Source: Ambrosia x helenae (lineage: Eukaryota; Streptophyta; Magnoliopsida; Asterales; Asteraceae). Taken from it: DNA of 64,000 nucleotides. The notes below the pieces were generated by a model. It was not told the origin of the DNA, did no database searches, and saw only the letters and a list, made by a program, of their open reading frames with translations. The stretch is from the NCBI GenBank assembly GCA_030844895.1, contig CM061234.1, positions 16,117,573 to 16,181,572 of the forward strand, read 5' to 3'. Shown piece by piece: positions 45,119 to 57,144 of this stretch (the first letter of the stretch is position 1; each line of letters opens with the position of its first letter). Both the position numbers and the translations under genes were made by a program.

Positions 45119-46735
45119 ATGATGCATGATTAACCGTCTGTCATTTTTAACGTTATTTTCACGAAATTAGTAAAATAACATTAAAACTAGTGACACTTTA
45201 CTTTTGCCCCCCGATGACCACACATATATACATTATATGCGCACACCGTGAGTGGGGCGTAAAATAACGTTAAAAAAGAAATGCTATATGAAATCACTAT
45301 ATTTGGTTGTCTGCATGTACTAAATCGATCGACCTTAATGAATTGTCTCCAGATGAAGAGAAGCAGAAAAGGCGACTAAGGTTGGCGTATTGCATCTTAC
45401 CGATTGACGTCGTATCATACCAAATGTAATTTCCCTTCGTTTGTGGTTTGTTCGAAAGTTCAGCAACCCGTTAACGGATGATGAATCGAAGTCGGGTATA
45501 CAGAACCAAAAAATCATGCCTTAAATAATATCCACTTTCTTTACGGTTCATTCTTGAAGAAATAGATGAATATATATATCTCTGATTCATTGCCTCTGCT
45601 TTAAGATTCTCTATAAAAAAATTGTGTTCTGATTCAAATTTAGTAGACTTGAATGTCCTTTTGGAGTTTGGTCACCAGAGCTGCTTTGAATCGTCACAAT
45701 GTGGTTGGCATAACTTCCGATACCGTTTACTTATATGTTTTTTTTGTTTAATAACAGAAAAAAAAAGACAACCACCACCAACAAAAACCATCCGCAATAG
45801 CTAATTGAGTTGGACAAATCATAAGATTCCCCTATTCCTAATTGTTTAAACTGTTTTTATGTCTTCGGGTAAAATCTATTGACTTGATTTTGGAAGTTTG
45901 GTATGTGTTCAAATGCACATAAAGATTTTTGTGAACTTGCTGCAAATGGATTGGTTAAATGTTGGTTTGGAGAATTGGAGGTAAGAAGTGGGTTAGGACC
46001 ACAAAGTATTATGAAGGTCTTATAGGAGGGAGTCCGGGGCACAAATAAACCATCGATATTATTTTTAAACTTTTAGATATCGACAATTTAATACATAATA
46101 GTATTATGATAATACGGTAGGAAATAGGTTTCACTATTTTATTAAAATATTAATAAAATAAATATAATAATGATACTCTCGTTATTGGTAGGAAATATAC
46201 AGTACAATTCCGTATACAAAATTAAATAAATAAATACAGATACAAACAAAATCTACCGACTCTAGATTCAAGCAACTTCAACCGCATCATCTTCTGCTTT
46301 CGTCTCTGTAAGAATAAAGTATTTGTTGTTAATTTTTGGGTGAGGATCGTGTTTGACATCTTAAAGATCCATCATAATATTATGTTTTGGATAGTCATTT
46401 TAAGGTGTTTAGAACCGCTTTTAAGTTTATCCAAATTATGTTATCAAACATTGTTTAGATTGACATTTTACTCATGTTTATGTGAACAATTTCAACTTAC
46501 ATGGACAACTACAACATCACCACCACCTATGGCCATGTTCATGGCTTTTATACATACATTAATTTATCTTGTAAAACATATGACATTTTAAACAATTTCA
46601 TGTTTAAAATGCTTGTTAAATACTATGCTTAGATCTTTTCGTTTGCAAGTGTATGCTTAACATTTTTAACTTACAAAAACAACAATACTACCCTAAACCT
46701 ACGGCCCATACATATGTTTAACTACCCATTTTTGC
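45119..46735. other. Intergenic, no recognised gene
   Basis: AT-rich. Near 46262-46310 the minus strand has an acceptor-like CAG followed by codons for TKAEDDAVEVA and a stop, resembling a terminal exon, but no upstream exons could be joined to it. Confidence 0.3.
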
Positions 46736-46739
46736 TTTG

Positions 46740-47365
46740 TATTAACGTGTATATTGTTATATTAGAAATTCATAACCCTGCCCCATGTACAACTTGCTTT
46801 TAACACATGAAAACATAAACTTTCAAGATTAAAAAAACAAGATCAAGAAGCTTACTGCTAGCACATGGCTAAGGAAGACAAAAACTCTTGATTTAGATGG
46901 GGTTTAGTGTGTTCTTCAAAGGTTATGCTCCAAGCTTGATAACACACTTATTTAAGGGTTTGAATGGAGATGTTTGTGTGTATGTTTGATTGAAAAACAA
47001 AAGGTGATGATGCTTAAAGCTTCTTGGCCATAGGTTTATCAAAGGAGGAGGAGCTTCCTTTTTTGTGTGTTGATATTACGGAAGACTTGGTAGGTTATAA
47101 ATATCACATGTACTAGGATGTGACATAACCTAAGTATGCTTAAAATCTCACCATTATGTTCATGCCATGAAGCAACATAGGGTGGCCATAGCCACAAAGC
47201 ATGGCCGGCCTATAGGTTCTTTGTGGGACCCACTTTTTGGCTAAAATATCTTTCTAATTATCTAGTTAAGTTCCAACTGGTTCGATTAGGGTTTTTAGTG
47301 TTTTAACGCGTGTTTATTACAAGATATTTAAGACATATAATCGACTCCCAATTACCCAGGAATTT
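46740..47365 (-). mobile_element. LTR-like remnant
   Basis: On the minus strand, a GGCCATG-rich promoter-like segment is followed by TATTTATAACC (near 47095) and a leader-like ...AAGTGTGTTATC...TTCTTCAAAG segment, in the style of Gypsy LTR U3-R-U5. No paired LTR or internal region remains. Confidence 0.3.
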
Positions 47366-47372
47366 TTTCCAA

Positions 47373-48085
47373 CAGTGGCGGACCCATGATTTTTTTCATG
47401 GGGTGCGGAATCTCTAAGCCCCTAGGTCGTTTATCCATCAGGTGCCCCGGGTCGGGTCGCATATCAAAAATAATAATACTAAAATTATATAATCAATAAA
47501 AGGAAACCAAAAGCCAAAAGTAATTTAAACGTCGTTACATATGGATAACAAAATTCTAAAATCTAAAGTTGTGGATATATCTCGGCTAATCGTAATAGTT
47601 TTGGAACATCAAACACACCTAAATTATCACAAGGATTCAAGCTATTAATACAAACAAGTAACTCAGATGTTACCTCGCTAAAATGGTTTCCAAATTCTTG
47701 GATTTACATATCTAAAATCGAACTGAATAGTTAGATTCATTTGAATTATCTATACTAGACTATAATCTCACTCATTGTACTTGATTTTATCTACCTGAAA
47801 ATCTTATTGAACCTTATAAAAAATAATAGACAATAACTAAATGAAAGGACAAATAAAATAAAGCAAAAAGAAAAACATATTAAAAGTTAATGTGACTTTG
47901 CCTGTCACCATAGTCTAACAAATAGCTCATCTACTTCACGTCAAATTAAGAGAGATTTGGAACCTTTCCACTAAGTCCTTGCTTGCCGGAAAAAAAAATG
48001 AAAAATTATACACACCAACCTTTTTACCAAGCGTATGGATCACAAAGGGTGCGATTGAAAAATTTTATGAGGTGCGGATGGAATA
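47373..48085. mobile_element. hAT-like fragment, CAGTGGCGGACCCA end
   Basis: The left end CAGTGGCGGACCCATG is typical of a large plant hAT group, and ATGGGGTGCGG phrases recur (47394, 48064). The matching right end is not seen, so it is truncated or diverged. Confidence 0.45.
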
Positions 48086-48129
48086 AACGCGCATATATAA
48101 GCACTAAATTATTTTGGCACCCTTTAGAC

Positions 48130-48408
48130 TGGTGGTATGTTTAGCAATGAGCTTTTAAGAGCTTTTATTAGCTTCAAACTTTTAAGAAAAAAGCTCCTAA
48201 TTAATAAAAAGGTTTGTTTGGTTGAAGGAACCTGAAACTTTTAGGTTAGAGAAAAAGCTCTATATTGAAAAGCTACTAGTACTAACGTTTAAGAAAAAAC
48301 TCATACTAGCTATAATCTTTTAACGAGTAAATGACACAAATACTCATTTTATCATTAAAAAAAACAAAAAAAAACATACATACAAGCTTTTAGTTAATGC
48401 TAATTTTA
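48130..48408. mobile_element. AGCTTTT-rich MITE-like fragment
   Basis: GAGCTTTTAAGAGCTTTT and complementary AAAAAGCTC phrases, partly continued after the inserted MITE (48627-48720, TTTAAAAAGCTAC). It was probably the target of the 48409 MITE. Confidence 0.35.
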
Positions 48409-48623
48409 GGGGCTGTTTGGTTGATTAAGTGCTGAATCATTAAGATGATCTGAATGGTTAAAAGGCTCTGAATGGTTAAGAGCTGAATCATTCAGCATCT
48501 CTTATTAGCTTAATGGTTCAGCACTTAATTATTCAATTCAGATGCTGAAACAAACAGTCTGAATGCTGAATGATTCAGACCTGAATGATTAAGAGGCTGA
48601 TTAAGAGGCTACCAAACAGCCCC
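48409..48623. mobile_element. Tourist-like (PIF/Harbinger) MITE, intact
   Basis: 215 bp with perfect 12-bp ends GGGGCTGTTTGG/CCAAACAGCCCC and TTA on both sides (48406-48408, 48624-48626), the 3-bp duplication of this superfamily. Interior rich in CTGAATGATTAAG. Confidence 0.92.
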
Positions 48624-48626
48624 TTA

Positions 48627-49230
48627 GTCATTTTATATATTTATTAAAAACTCCAGCTACTTTGTCAAACATCAAATTTATTTAAAAAGCTACAGTTACC
48701 AGCTTCCAACCAGCAATTACCAGCCTCCAGACATTAACTAGGTGTGAGTCCCCCAGTGTTTTCCAACCTCTTCATTTCGCAATAGCTTTTTCTTAACTAA
48801 ACCAAATTATTTTACAATAAACATTTTTAAACTCAAAATGGATGGTTTATGTAATTATGAACTATAGGACCAAACTTGCCAAATTTAACATATCCTATGG
48901 ACCCAAAAATAAATATTGCCAATAAAAAAATTAAAATAATTTTTTTCTTTTTTTTTTAACATAAAATTTCATTAAAAACAAGGCCGAGTTCTCAAAAATT
49001 ATGGACCCAAAAATAAATATTTTCAATAAAAAATTTAAAATAAATTTAATTTTTAATTACAAGCTAATTCAAATCAAATAAACTTATATTAAAAAAAAAA
49101 AAAGTAAAACCTAACAATAAGTACCATTTATTTTATGAATAATAATTAATTAATATATCCAAATCTTGTAAATACATACCTAATTCCGTAACGTCAACTC
49201 TACATCTTGTTATAGCCGGCTCGTAGTAAC
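48627..49230. other. Upstream intergenic region of calreticulin
   Basis: AT-rich with A- and T-runs, including the remaining arm of the AGCTTTT element. No gene. Confidence 0.4.
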
Positions 49231-49232
49231 AC

Positions 49233-49251
49233 CCAATAACCATCCGCCACC
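49233..49251 (+). promoter_or_regulatory. ERSE-like element
   Basis: CCAAT-N9-CCACC, one base from the ER stress element CCAAT-N9-CCACG, about 160 bp upstream of the calreticulin start codon. Confidence 0.5.
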
Positions 49252-49325
49252 TGTCACCCATGACACAAATACTCGCCGTGTCAAACTCTTATTCGTCCAC
49301 GTAAGCACACACTCCACCACGGACT

Positions 49326-49333
49326 CCACGTCA
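49326..49333 (-). promoter_or_regulatory. UPRE-type site TGACGTGG
   Basis: CCACGTCA on the plus strand is TGACGTGG on the minus, the core bound by plant bZIP28/bZIP60-type factors (family knowledge). It lies 30 bp upstream of the TATA box. Confidence 0.65.
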
Positions 49334-49362
49334 GCAACGTGAATACCAAAGACTCAGCCGCA

Positions 49363-49370
49363 TATATAAA
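49363..49370 (+). promoter_or_regulatory. TATA box of calreticulin gene
   Basis: TATATAAA, 38 bp upstream of ATG 49408, so the 5' UTR would be very short. Confidence 0.7.
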
Positions 49371-49407
49371 CAAACCCCTACTGATCTCACACTCAGTGTA
49401 AACAACC

Positions 49408-52400
49408 ATGGCGAATCGTAGGTTAAACCCTTTCTCTCTCTACGTTCTCTCTCTAGTTCTACTGTTCTCGATCGCGTCTGCTAAAGTCTTCTTTGAGGAA
49501 CGATTCGAAGGTAATAATTTGCTGTTAATTTGTTATTGTTATTTTTATTGTTAGGTTGTTGTTCCGATTTGCTTATAGTTATGATCGGATCTGTTTCGTT
49601 TAGGTTAGAATTGTATTTGATTTATGAGATCGGATTGATTTTTATAAATGTTTTGTAAATTCAAGTGATTTGACGTTAATTCGATATGTGTATGCATTGA
49701 AATAGTTATTAACAATAGATTTGCTGTTAATATAAACTCTGAATCTGTCTCATTTTTTCTCGCTACTGCTAAAATGTTGTTTGCGGACTGATTTGAAGGT
49801 AATTTGTTGTTAATTGATGTTTATGGATTGTTTCGATTGAATGTAGTTAGTCAGTTGCTGTTAAGTTGAGTTGTTGATGAAGTTTTGTTTGCTGATTATA
49901 ATTAGGTTATTGTGATGTTCAGATCTGGTCTGTTTAGGTTAGATTGTTGTTTATCGATGTGTAAAATTGTAGTTTATCGATGAGAATATGATGAGAGCAA
50001 ATTGTATCGATTTAACGAGAATTTGATGTGTTTATGTAGTGAAATAGTTTGTTTGATTTGATGTTCATTGAATCTCCTTCATTTCTCTCTACGGTGTTGT
50101 TTGACGAATGATTTGTATGTAGTTTGTTCACTTGTTAATTGTTGTTTATGGATTGCTATGATTGAATGTAGGTAGTGAGTTGTTGTTATAATGAGTCGTT
50201 GTTGAAGTTTCGTTTGTTGATTTGAATTAGTTTGTTCTCATTTGTAATTTTTTTGTTAATTGTTGTTTATGGATTGCTTTGATTGAAATTATGTAATAAT
50301 TTGTTAAACTGTTGAGTCCTTTATGACGTTTCATTTGCTGATTTGAATTAGTTTGTTGTTAAGTTGTTCCAATTTGTAATTTATTCGTTAATCTATGTTT
50401 GTAGGTTAATTCGATTTAGTGTAGGGGATAATTTGTTGCAATATTGAGTCATTGATAAAGTTTAGTTTGTTGATTTGAAATAGGTTATTGTTAGGTTGTT
50501 CTGATTTGTGTACGGATCTGTTTCATTTGTGTATAATTGTAGTTAATCGATGAGAATATGAGATCGGTTCGGTTTTGAAAGTGTGTAAATTGAAGCTATT
50601 TGACGTAATTTGATATGTTTATGTTCTTTGAGGAACGATTTGAAGGTCATTTCTTGTTGTGTAAAGTTGTAGTTGTTCGATGAGAATATGAGGTAGATTC
50701 ATGACTAAATTTGAAAGTGTCTATAAATTGGTATTTGATATTTGTGTTTACATCATAGATCAGCACAGTAGAGTAGTAGACACTGATCAACGATGAAAAT
50801 CATACGCTATTACCTGATCATATGTCAAATTTAGTAAAAACATATCATCAACCGATTGATATTTGATGATTTAGCTAATCCATGCATTTGATTCAATGTT
50901 CTTCGGCAGATGGATGGGAGAACAAGTGGGTTAAATCAGACTGGAAGAGAGATGAGAACATGGCTGGGGAGTGGAACTATACATCTGGCAAATGGAACGG
51001 TGATGCCAACGATAAAGGTAACTCATTTGCACATTTGGGTTTTACTTTTCAGTGACCGATTTTCAAACGTAAATTTCTTATCGGATAAACTATTGTCTTG
51101 TTCTTGATTGTAGGTATACAGACAAGCGAAGACTACAGGTTTTATGCAATCTCTGCTGAGTACCCTGAATTCAGCAACAAGGATAAGACACTAGTCTTCC
51201 AGTTTTCTGTCAAGCACGAGCAGAAGCTTGATTGTGGTGGCGGCTACATGAAATTGCTTAGCGGTGATGTTGACCAAAAGAAATTTGGTGGCGATACCCC
51301 ATACAGGTTTTATACAACTCCTGTCAAACGAATGCTTCATGTATATTTTCCTGTTCTTATTATTGCTTGATTGACTAATAATATGTTGACTGCAGCATCA
51401 TGTTTGGACCTGATATCTGTGGGTACGCAACAAAGAAGGTTCACGCCATCCTCACATACAACGGGGAAAATAAATTGATCAAGAAAGACGTTCCCTGTGA
51501 AACTGACCAGCTTTCGCATGTTTATACCTTCATCCTCCGCCCTGATGCTACTTACACCATCTTAATTGACAATGTTGAGAAGCAGACAGGAAGCTTGTAC
51601 AGTGATTGGGATCTTCTTCCACCAAAGCAGATAAAGGACCCCGAGGCCAAAAAGGTACTTAAACGATATGGTTTAATGTTAACGGTCTGTTTTAACTTGT
51701 AAACTGTAATACTTGCTCAATTTTAAATTGTTTATTGCAGCCTGAAGATTGGGACGAGAAGGAGTTCATCCCTGACCCTGAAGACAAGAAACCTGAGGTA
51801 ATAAACGCGTAAAACCATCTATATGTTCTGGTTTTCTCCCACGGTCCAAATGGAATACAAAAGTGAATGTTTTCTATGATTTCAGGGTTACGATGACATC
51901 CCAAAGGAGATCGCAGACCCAGATGCCAAAAAGGTATGCAATTTTCATCGTACATTTATGGATTTACGCAAGTGTTTTTTGAATTCCTGATTAAAATGTG
52001 ATGCAACTTTCAGCCAGAAGATTGGGATGATGAGGAAGATGGTGACTGGACTGTCCCGACTATTCCCAACCCCGAGTACAAGGGTCCATGGAAGGCAAAG
52101 GTTTGTTAATTTTTAATATTTCCGTCGCAGATTTATTATGTTACTCAATTGCAAATTTTTAATAAATTTAATATCTCATGACAGAAAATCAAGAACCCGA
52201 GCTACAAGGGGAAGTGGAAGGCACCTATGATTGACAACCCAGGTATCTTTCCTTTCTTCTTTTAAGTCATCGCCGACATTTGATCGACCTTAAGTTAATA
52301 TTAACAATAAATCTATTATCAATGTAGATTTTAAGGATGACCCTGATCTGTATGTCTTCCCCAAGTTGAAGTATGTTGGCATAGAGCTATGGCAGGTAAT

Positions 52401-53105
52401 TAATTATTTCTTGATCAGTTGATTGCAACAAGTGTGTGCAATTTGCCATCTCTGATATTAAAATGCTCTGCTTTTTTATAGGTAAAATCTGGAACATTGT
52501 TTGACAACGTCTTGATATGCGATGATCCTGAATACGCCAAACAAGTCGCAGAAGAAACATGGGGCAAACAAAAAGATGTATGTTGCCTCACTATCGATAA
52601 AACTTGTTCGTTTATATTACTGTTTGTTTTATCGGTCTGACCATGATTTTGCTTCTCTCAGGCTGAGAAGGCAGCATTTGAAGAGCTAGAAAAGAAGAGG
52701 GAGGAGGAGGTATGATTATTGCATGGTTAAAAAAATGCATCTTCTAACGCATAAAACCTTTAAAACATCATACAGCAAACTTTAGATTAGATTATTATTT
52801 AATGATAAAGGTATAGTTTTAATTAAAGGTGTTTTGTATGAACCCAAACCCATACAAAGATTACCTGTTTTGTTTGCCAGCCCGGCTAACACGGCAAACA
52901 GGTTGAAACTCTTTCAAAAGTGTCTTTTAATGCATAAAAACCACATTATATTAGAAACATAGATTAGATTATTGCTTAAATGTTAAAGAAGATATAACTT
53001 TAGTTATACCTTTTTCATCTGTTCTTTTTTTTCATCTGTTCTTTAATTGTCTACCTTTTACCCCTTCAGGAATCCAAGGATGACCCAGTTGATTCCGATG
53101 TAAGA

Positions 53106-53142
<37 letters not shown>

Positions 53143-53380
53143 CACACACACACACATACAGACACATTAACACTTTGCTTACAAATTAATAAATATGTTT
53201 TTCAGGCGGAGGATAATGATGATGCTGAGGCAGACGAAGAGGATGAGGCTGAAGAAAGCGACGTTAAGGTATTTGAAGTTTGATATAATTTTTGAATTTT
53301 TAATAAAATGACCAACATTGTTTTTTGTTTTAATTTAATTTAAATATTGGAATTATTTTAATGTGCAGGATGAGCTATAG
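49408..53380 (+). CDS. CRT: Calreticulin, 14 exons, 409 aa, ends KDEL
   Basis: ER-lumen Ca2+-storing lectin chaperone that helps fold N-glycoproteins. Exons: 49408-49510, 50910-51017, 51114-51306, 51396-51654, 51741-51797, 51886-51933, 52014-52100, 52185-52242, 52328-52395, 52482-52577, 52662-52709, 53070-53099, 53206-53268, 53369-53380; all introns are GT-AG and the sum is 1230 nt in frame. Signal peptide about 1-25 (hydrophobic, ending IASA). The lectin domain has KHEQKLDCGGGY (104-115) and IMFGPDICG (136-144), the two family signatures, with Cys111/Cys143 as the likely disulfide. N57 in NYT is a possible glycosylation site. P-domain repeats of PEDWD type (about 211-265) and GPWKAK/GKWKAP type (about 280-300) are complete. 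The acidic C-tail (about 365-406) is followed by KDEL. Length is normal for the family. No defect seen; promoter sites suggest ER-stress induction. Confidence 0.97.
49511..50909 (+). repeat. Calreticulin intron 1 with degenerate internal repeats
   Basis: A 1.4-kb intron far longer than the others. Segments such as TTAATTGTTGTTTATGGATTG and GAGTCGTTGTTGAAGTTTCG recur with changes near 49810, 50140, 50255 and 50390. No ORF. Confidence 0.6.
53107..53157. repeat. Compound microsatellite (CT)n(TA)n(CA)n in intron 12
   Basis: About 20 bp each of CT, TA and CA dinucleotides in series within the 53100-53205 intron. Confidence 0.95.
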
Positions 53381-53832
53381 AGAAGAAGAGGGGGTTTGGA
53401 GTGTGAGAGCAGTTAGAATTTTAAGATGTTATATTTTGTTTTTTCCATGACATGAATTCTAATTTGAAACCCTTTTTAAATAGAGGATAGATATTGAGAA
53501 ATGTAATGCAGCAGATTTTCTGCCCCTCATTTTAATTGCTTTCATTCGAAACTATTGAAAACAAGTGGGGAATTTGTGTGTTTTTGTTACCATGGGTAAA
53601 ACCAAATTTTTACCTGTTTTGTTTTGGTTGCGTTTAGGTTGGTTTTTGGCAAATTAAAATCTAAAACTTATCCGTTAATAAATTCCATGTCTAACGGATT
53701 GAAAAACCAGGTTTCAGGTTCGGCTTACAGCTTAAAGGTAAAAAAAACTTATTATTAAGATTGCCATTTGACCGTGTTTTTTTTTATCGGCATACCAACA
53801 CTAACCATTTCACCAAAAAAGATATACGGTGA
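53381..53832 (+). other. Calreticulin 3' UTR and downstream
   Basis: T-rich 3' flank. No canonical AATAAA was found near the likely end at about 53500-53530. No other gene. Confidence 0.45.
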
Positions 53833-54518
53833 CTAGATTATACCCCGAGAGTGTCTCGGGTTGAAAAATTTAATATGATACATCAATTTTACATATGAAA
53901 TAGACTGATGTATAACTTTAATATTAATATCTAACCTAAAACAAATTAACAATGTACAACTCCAATGCTAACACCTAACCTAAAAGAATGTAGAACTTTA
54001 ATATAACTCTAATATTAATACATATCATAAAGACTAAACAAATGTACAACTCTAACATACTAATATTGATACCTAACTTAAAACAACGTATAACTCTATT
54101 AACCTATTCGGCTCTGGTTGAAAAAAATTCATATTTACTGATTTAAACATAATTAGTGACTTGTCTACATGATAAATGATTTACTTGAACACTTTGTGTT
54201 TTTTTTCTTGTATGAACAAAACACCACAAAAAAATTTCTCCGTTTTTTATATAGCACTATGATACTCGTTGGAAAGATAATAAAACGCTGTTAATTTGGT
54301 GTAATTTTTTTCTTTAAAAAATCTCGTATATTAAAAATATTAACGTTTAAAAATTATGGGAGGAAACATGAGGATGAAAAATCAAATTTTGTTTTTAAAT
54401 TATTTTTTTCCTAAAATATCTCAATGTCACATCGGATGACACATGACGCACTCAAGGAAGAGAATGTCTCTTTGAATGTCATGTCATTAAAATGGCTTTG
54501 GTTTATTATATGTATAGA
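53833..54518 (-). mobile_element. Non-autonomous Helitron (family H2), copy 2
   Basis: Minus strand TCTATACATATAATAAACC (54518) to CCCGAGACACTCTCGGGG hairpin and CTAG (53833), between A 53832 and T 54519. 686 bp, related to 13228-13888 throughout. Confidence 0.78.
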
Positions 54519-54619
54519 TTACAACCAAAAATTGCTAAACAACCAACATAGCATAAACCCAAACCAACCTAACGTACCTATTATACTACATCCAATTACC
54601 CCAACTCAATCAATTAAGC

Positions 54620-55142
54620 GATGTTTAACCCATCAATATTAACCAGTTTGCCTCCAAAGAATCAACATTTCTTGCTTTCCACACCAACCAACACGCCAAA
54701 AGAATCACCACTCGCAATAACTACTTCTCTTTTCAGATGATTCCACAATTTTATGCAATGTAAGTAGATCTTTATCTAACATTTAACGCAAAAAACTGTG
54801 GAATATTGCACCATGCACTAACCTTTTGCAAGACTACAGAGCTTACATAGCAAGATGTAAAATAGATGATTGGCATCCTCCTCCCCTTCACCACATAACC
54901 TGCAAGTACTTGGACCATGAAGTATATTTCTCTTCTTGAGCCCTTCAACGTCAGCAATCTATCTTGTTCAGCACGCCACCAAAAAATATTAACTTTCTCC
55001 GACACCCCTTGTACCCACTCAAACAGATAGAAAGGAATCGCATGTTGAACGAGAGGCTGCCGATAAGACGAACAGAAAAAATACCATCCGTAGACCATTC
55101 CCACTTCCAACTATCCTTATCCGAAGATGAACCCATAACGTC
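54620..55142 (-). pseudogene. LINE 3' fragment with zf-RVT domain
   Basis: Minus-strand frames read DSWKWEWSTDGIFSVR (from about 55115), then after a frame shift WVQGVSEKVNIFWWRAEQDRLLTL, the zinc-binding region that follows the RT of plant LINEs (zf-RVT family, W-x-P-x-K-x-x-x-F-x-W pattern). A second shift precedes ILLCKLCS-type sequence. Only the 3' end of ORF2 remains; no RT or endonuclease. Confidence 0.75.
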
Positions 55143-55448
55143 AATAAGCTGTTGACATTGATGTACCTCAGCTCACTCATTTATACTACACAAACCCCGT
55201 TTCCAACTATTGCAAACCGTGGCACTTTTATTTGTCTCAAGTGCGAATATATTTGCAACCGTGGCCATTTCACCGTGTTAACGGAAAAAGAAAGCAAAAA
55301 AAAAAAAGAAAAAAAAAAACAGGCACAAATCATCAAAACAAAACTATTTTGTCTGGTTCGACCAACCCAACCAACCTACCCAGTTTGGTTTGATTTACAT
55401 TATCCAAAAACCGAAGTTTGGCCTTGAGATACCATCAAAACCGGCTGA
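55143..55448. other. Intergenic, nothing recognised
   Basis: AT-rich with an A-rich run at 55295-55320. Confidence 0.4.
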
Positions 55449-55676
55449 GAAGGTGTTTGGCTCTCAATTTTTTCACCTCATTATGACTTATAACTTCTTC
55501 AATAAGTTAATAAGTTGCCACAATGTGTTTAGCAAACCAAAAGTCCTTATCATTTTAACTTTTCATTTGGTCTTTGATAAGTTGTTTTGGAAAAGTAAGG
55601 ATTTGTTACTTATCAAAACTCCTTAAGTTAATCCAACATGCCCTCATTTACCCAATAAGCTAAGCCAAACACTTCT
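55449..55676. mobile_element. MITE, AAGGTGTTTGGCT TIRs
   Basis: Inverted AAGGTGTTTGGCT (left) and AAGCCAAACACTT (right), with CTTATTGACTTATT-type phrases in both arms. TSD unclear. Confidence 0.5.
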
Positions 55677-56041
55677 TATAAAATAACTTATTGACTTATT
55701 GGCTTTTCCCATCACATAACTTAATAAGTCTTTTTAACTAAAAGTCCTTTTGAATACAATCTCATTGCATGAAAGTTCAATTTTTTTAACTTTTAAAAAA
55801 ACATTATTGTCATTACTTTTATAAAAAGGTTTTTCGTTGTGTTAGATCTAATACCTTTTGGGTTCACCCACATGGTTCAATAAATGATACGATATCTTAC
55901 CTTCAAAGCAATGCACTAAACAAATCATGAGTGAACAGATCCCGCGACCAAGCTGGTAACGAGAGAATTAAGTTAAATTTTATAGTATATATCCATTTTT
56001 TTAATGAGAAAGTGATTGTTACATGGAAAAATAATAATGGT

Positions 56042-56051
56042 AGGTATACTA
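56042..56051 (+). repeat. 10-bp TSD left of MULE 1
   Basis: AGGTATACTA, identical to 59909-59918. Confidence 0.9.
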
Positions 56052-56455
56052 GGATGGGGTTAGCATACAAAAGAGGTGTTTTGTAATAAGGGTAAGAAGG
56101 AAATTTGACCATTGGATCAATTTAATGGAGGGATGAGATTATAGTAGTGGCAGTTTTGTAATATGTGTTATAATTATATTACAAAAATTAAGGCTGAAAG
56201 GGTAGATGTGTAATATTACACATCTTAATTAATAAAACCCAATTAATTCTCATATCAATAACCGTAATTGGAGCTTGTGTATCGCATAATTATCACATCC
56301 TTCTTCACAAAAAAAAAGGAAACAATACAACCAAAAAGTTTGTGCACAATGATAAGAGATTCTCACAAAAGAAGCAACTGATTCTGTATAAACTTCTTGT
56401 CATTGTGTTTTCTGATATCAATATAAGGGTTTTTCAACTTCTATTAAACCTAAAA

Positions 56456-57113
56456 ATGGTAGGAAAGAGGAAGAGGTCGCCGGCGACGGAGAAGAAGAAA
56501 GTGATTCCGGATCGGAAGTTGGTTTTTTTCCCGGCTAGGTTTGGATCAGGTATGTTTTGTTATGTTTTATGAGATATATGTGTTTATTAGGTCTATTAAC
56601 ACATACCGATGAGTTTAACCATGTCGCCTAATTGCTAAAAGTAGAGAATTTTATTTATACACATCCAAATTGTTGTCTGTTCAACTGATGTGTGTTTTAC
56701 CAGTATTATGTGTTTTGGTGTTTAATATTTTGGGTATTTCGGATTTTCAAGACATGTTGAACAAATGTGTTTAACTAGAATTATGTGTTTTGGCGTTTGG
56801 GTTATTTAAATTTTTTTGTATTTTGAACAGATGTGTTTTACCAGGATTATGTGTTTTTGCGTTTCAGTTGTTTAAAATTTTGTCTATGTTGAACAAATGT
56901 GTTTTAATGGTAAATAAACAACAGATGTGTTTTAATGGTCAATAAAGATTTTGTCTATGTTGAACAGATGTGTTTTAACGGTTAATAAACAATATATGTG
57001 TTTTATTGCCGTTACATATAAGGGTTTTTAACAATAGTTTGTGTATTCCAGATGCGTTAGTGAACAATGTGTTTTTGATAAGGGTTTTTTTAATAATTAT
57101 GTTGTAAAAGATG

Positions 57114-57144
<31 letters not shown>

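Noticed and set aside
46262..46310. Terminal exon of a cellular gene on the minus strand
   Set aside because: The peptide TKAEDDAVEVA after an acceptor-like site is suggestive, but no upstream exon with a matching donor could be found.
54772..55110. Intact membrane or secreted protein on the minus strand
   Set aside because: It combines two frames of a LINE zf-RVT region; the WVQGVSEKVNIFWW pattern explains it.
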